DNA from: Tranzscheliella williamsii
Taxonomy: Eukaryota > Basidiomycota > Ustilaginomycetes > Ustilaginales > Ustilaginaceae
Assembly (NCBI GenBank): GCA_023212725.1
Contig: JALBYF010000009.1
Location: forward strand, 1-64,000
DNA length: 64,000 nt
Reading direction: 5' to 3'
The position numbers and the translations under genes are program-made. Shown piece by piece: positions 63,645-64,000 of the stretch. The notes below the pieces were generated by a model. The model saw nothing but the letters and a program-made list of their open reading frames with translations. It was not told the DNA's origin and did no database searches. Each line of letters starts with the position of its first letter. Position 1 is the first letter of the stretch.

Positions 63645-63900
63645 TCACCACCACACTCGCCGTATCGCCATATTATTCCTTTACTAGAGCGCTCTTATTG
63701 CACATATGATACTATCCAAAGTCTGATAGACCGTCAATAGCCAACTCTGGTATGCCTCCCTTAGCTCATAGAGTGAGTAGCGAAGTCCGCTGCACCAAGA
63801 GCACGATGGCCATGCCCACATTGCAGCCGCACTGATTTAACATTCTTGCCTCCACCTATCGTGGGCGCTTTTTCTCATCGAAACTGCGCGCAACAAAGTG
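63645..63900. other. 3' flank of HUT1
   Basis: No feature was recognised in this short intergenic stretch. Confidence 0.5.
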
Positions 63901-64000
63901 ATGCTGTCTGCTGTCTTTGAACGACTCCTTCTTCAACCGCCACCACTATCCTATCTGTCGCTGCGGCTCAACTTGCATTCGCTGGTCACACTGTGCTTGG
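63901..64000 (+). CDS. Possible 5' end of a gene running off the right edge
   Basis: An ATG at 63901 opens a Leu/Pro/Ser-rich frame that remains open for 33 codons to the window edge. It is too short to identify and could be chance. No function is proposed. Confidence 0.25.
   Translation, partial: MLSAVFERLLLQPPPLSYLSLRLNLHSLVTLCL

Overview
This window is nuclear DNA of a basidiomycete fungus, most likely a smut relative (Ustilaginomycotina). It holds about 25 eukaryotic genes, mostly single long reading frames with few introns. The introns found are usually 67-121 bp with GTRNGY donors and CTRAY branch sites. Coding DNA is GC-rich, leaders are pyrimidine-rich, and the set includes fungal markers (SHO1, PEX13, HUT1, LIS1/PAC1, GCN3, DRS1). 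No tRNA, rRNA, transposon, CRISPR array or prokaryotic feature was recognised. The lineage call is inference from gene style, not from a database search.

Layout. 0-5.7 kb: a possible partial gene at the left edge, a NUDT15/NUDX1-like Nudix hydrolase, then 3.6 kb without a recognisable gene. 5.7-20.7 kb: an intron-split C2H2 zinc-finger gene, eIF2B alpha (GCN3), the ribosome-biogenesis helicase DRS1, ornithine aminotransferase (CAR2), a small twin-cysteine DUF3128 protein, and an intronless C2H2 paralogue. 20.7-31.4 kb: a doubtful Ser/Pro-rich frame, glycyl-tRNA synthetase with two in-frame starts, a WrbA-like flavodoxin quinone reductase, LIS1, and PEX13. 32-40 kb: a 2045-residue RING-H2 protein and a DAHP synthase. 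40-53 kb: NC2 beta, a peroxisomal crotonase-fold enzyme ending in SKL, a large kinesin-4-like motor, the osmosensor SHO1, and mitochondrial ribosomal protein mL43. 54.9-63.6 kb: two small secreted proteins, a fused LOG (cytokinin-activating) plus CAF16-type ABC ATPase gene, a divergent PhyH-type dioxygenase, a small membrane protein, and HUT1.

The genes do not form one pathway; most are housekeeping. Two loose themes appear. One is peroxisomes (PEX13 and an SKL-tailed crotonase). The other is a 54.9-61.5 kb segment that could matter in host interaction: two predicted secreted proteins surround a LOG-domain gene.

The best candidate for something undescribed is the LOG-CAF16 fusion. Other notable observations are a C2H2 gene with 13-nt and 18-nt exons beside an intronless paralogue, and a repeated switch from G-ending to C-ending codons near the 3' ends of several GC-rich genes. 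I reconstructed splice structures by hand from reading-frame continuity and homologous motifs. I had no transcript data and ran no searches.
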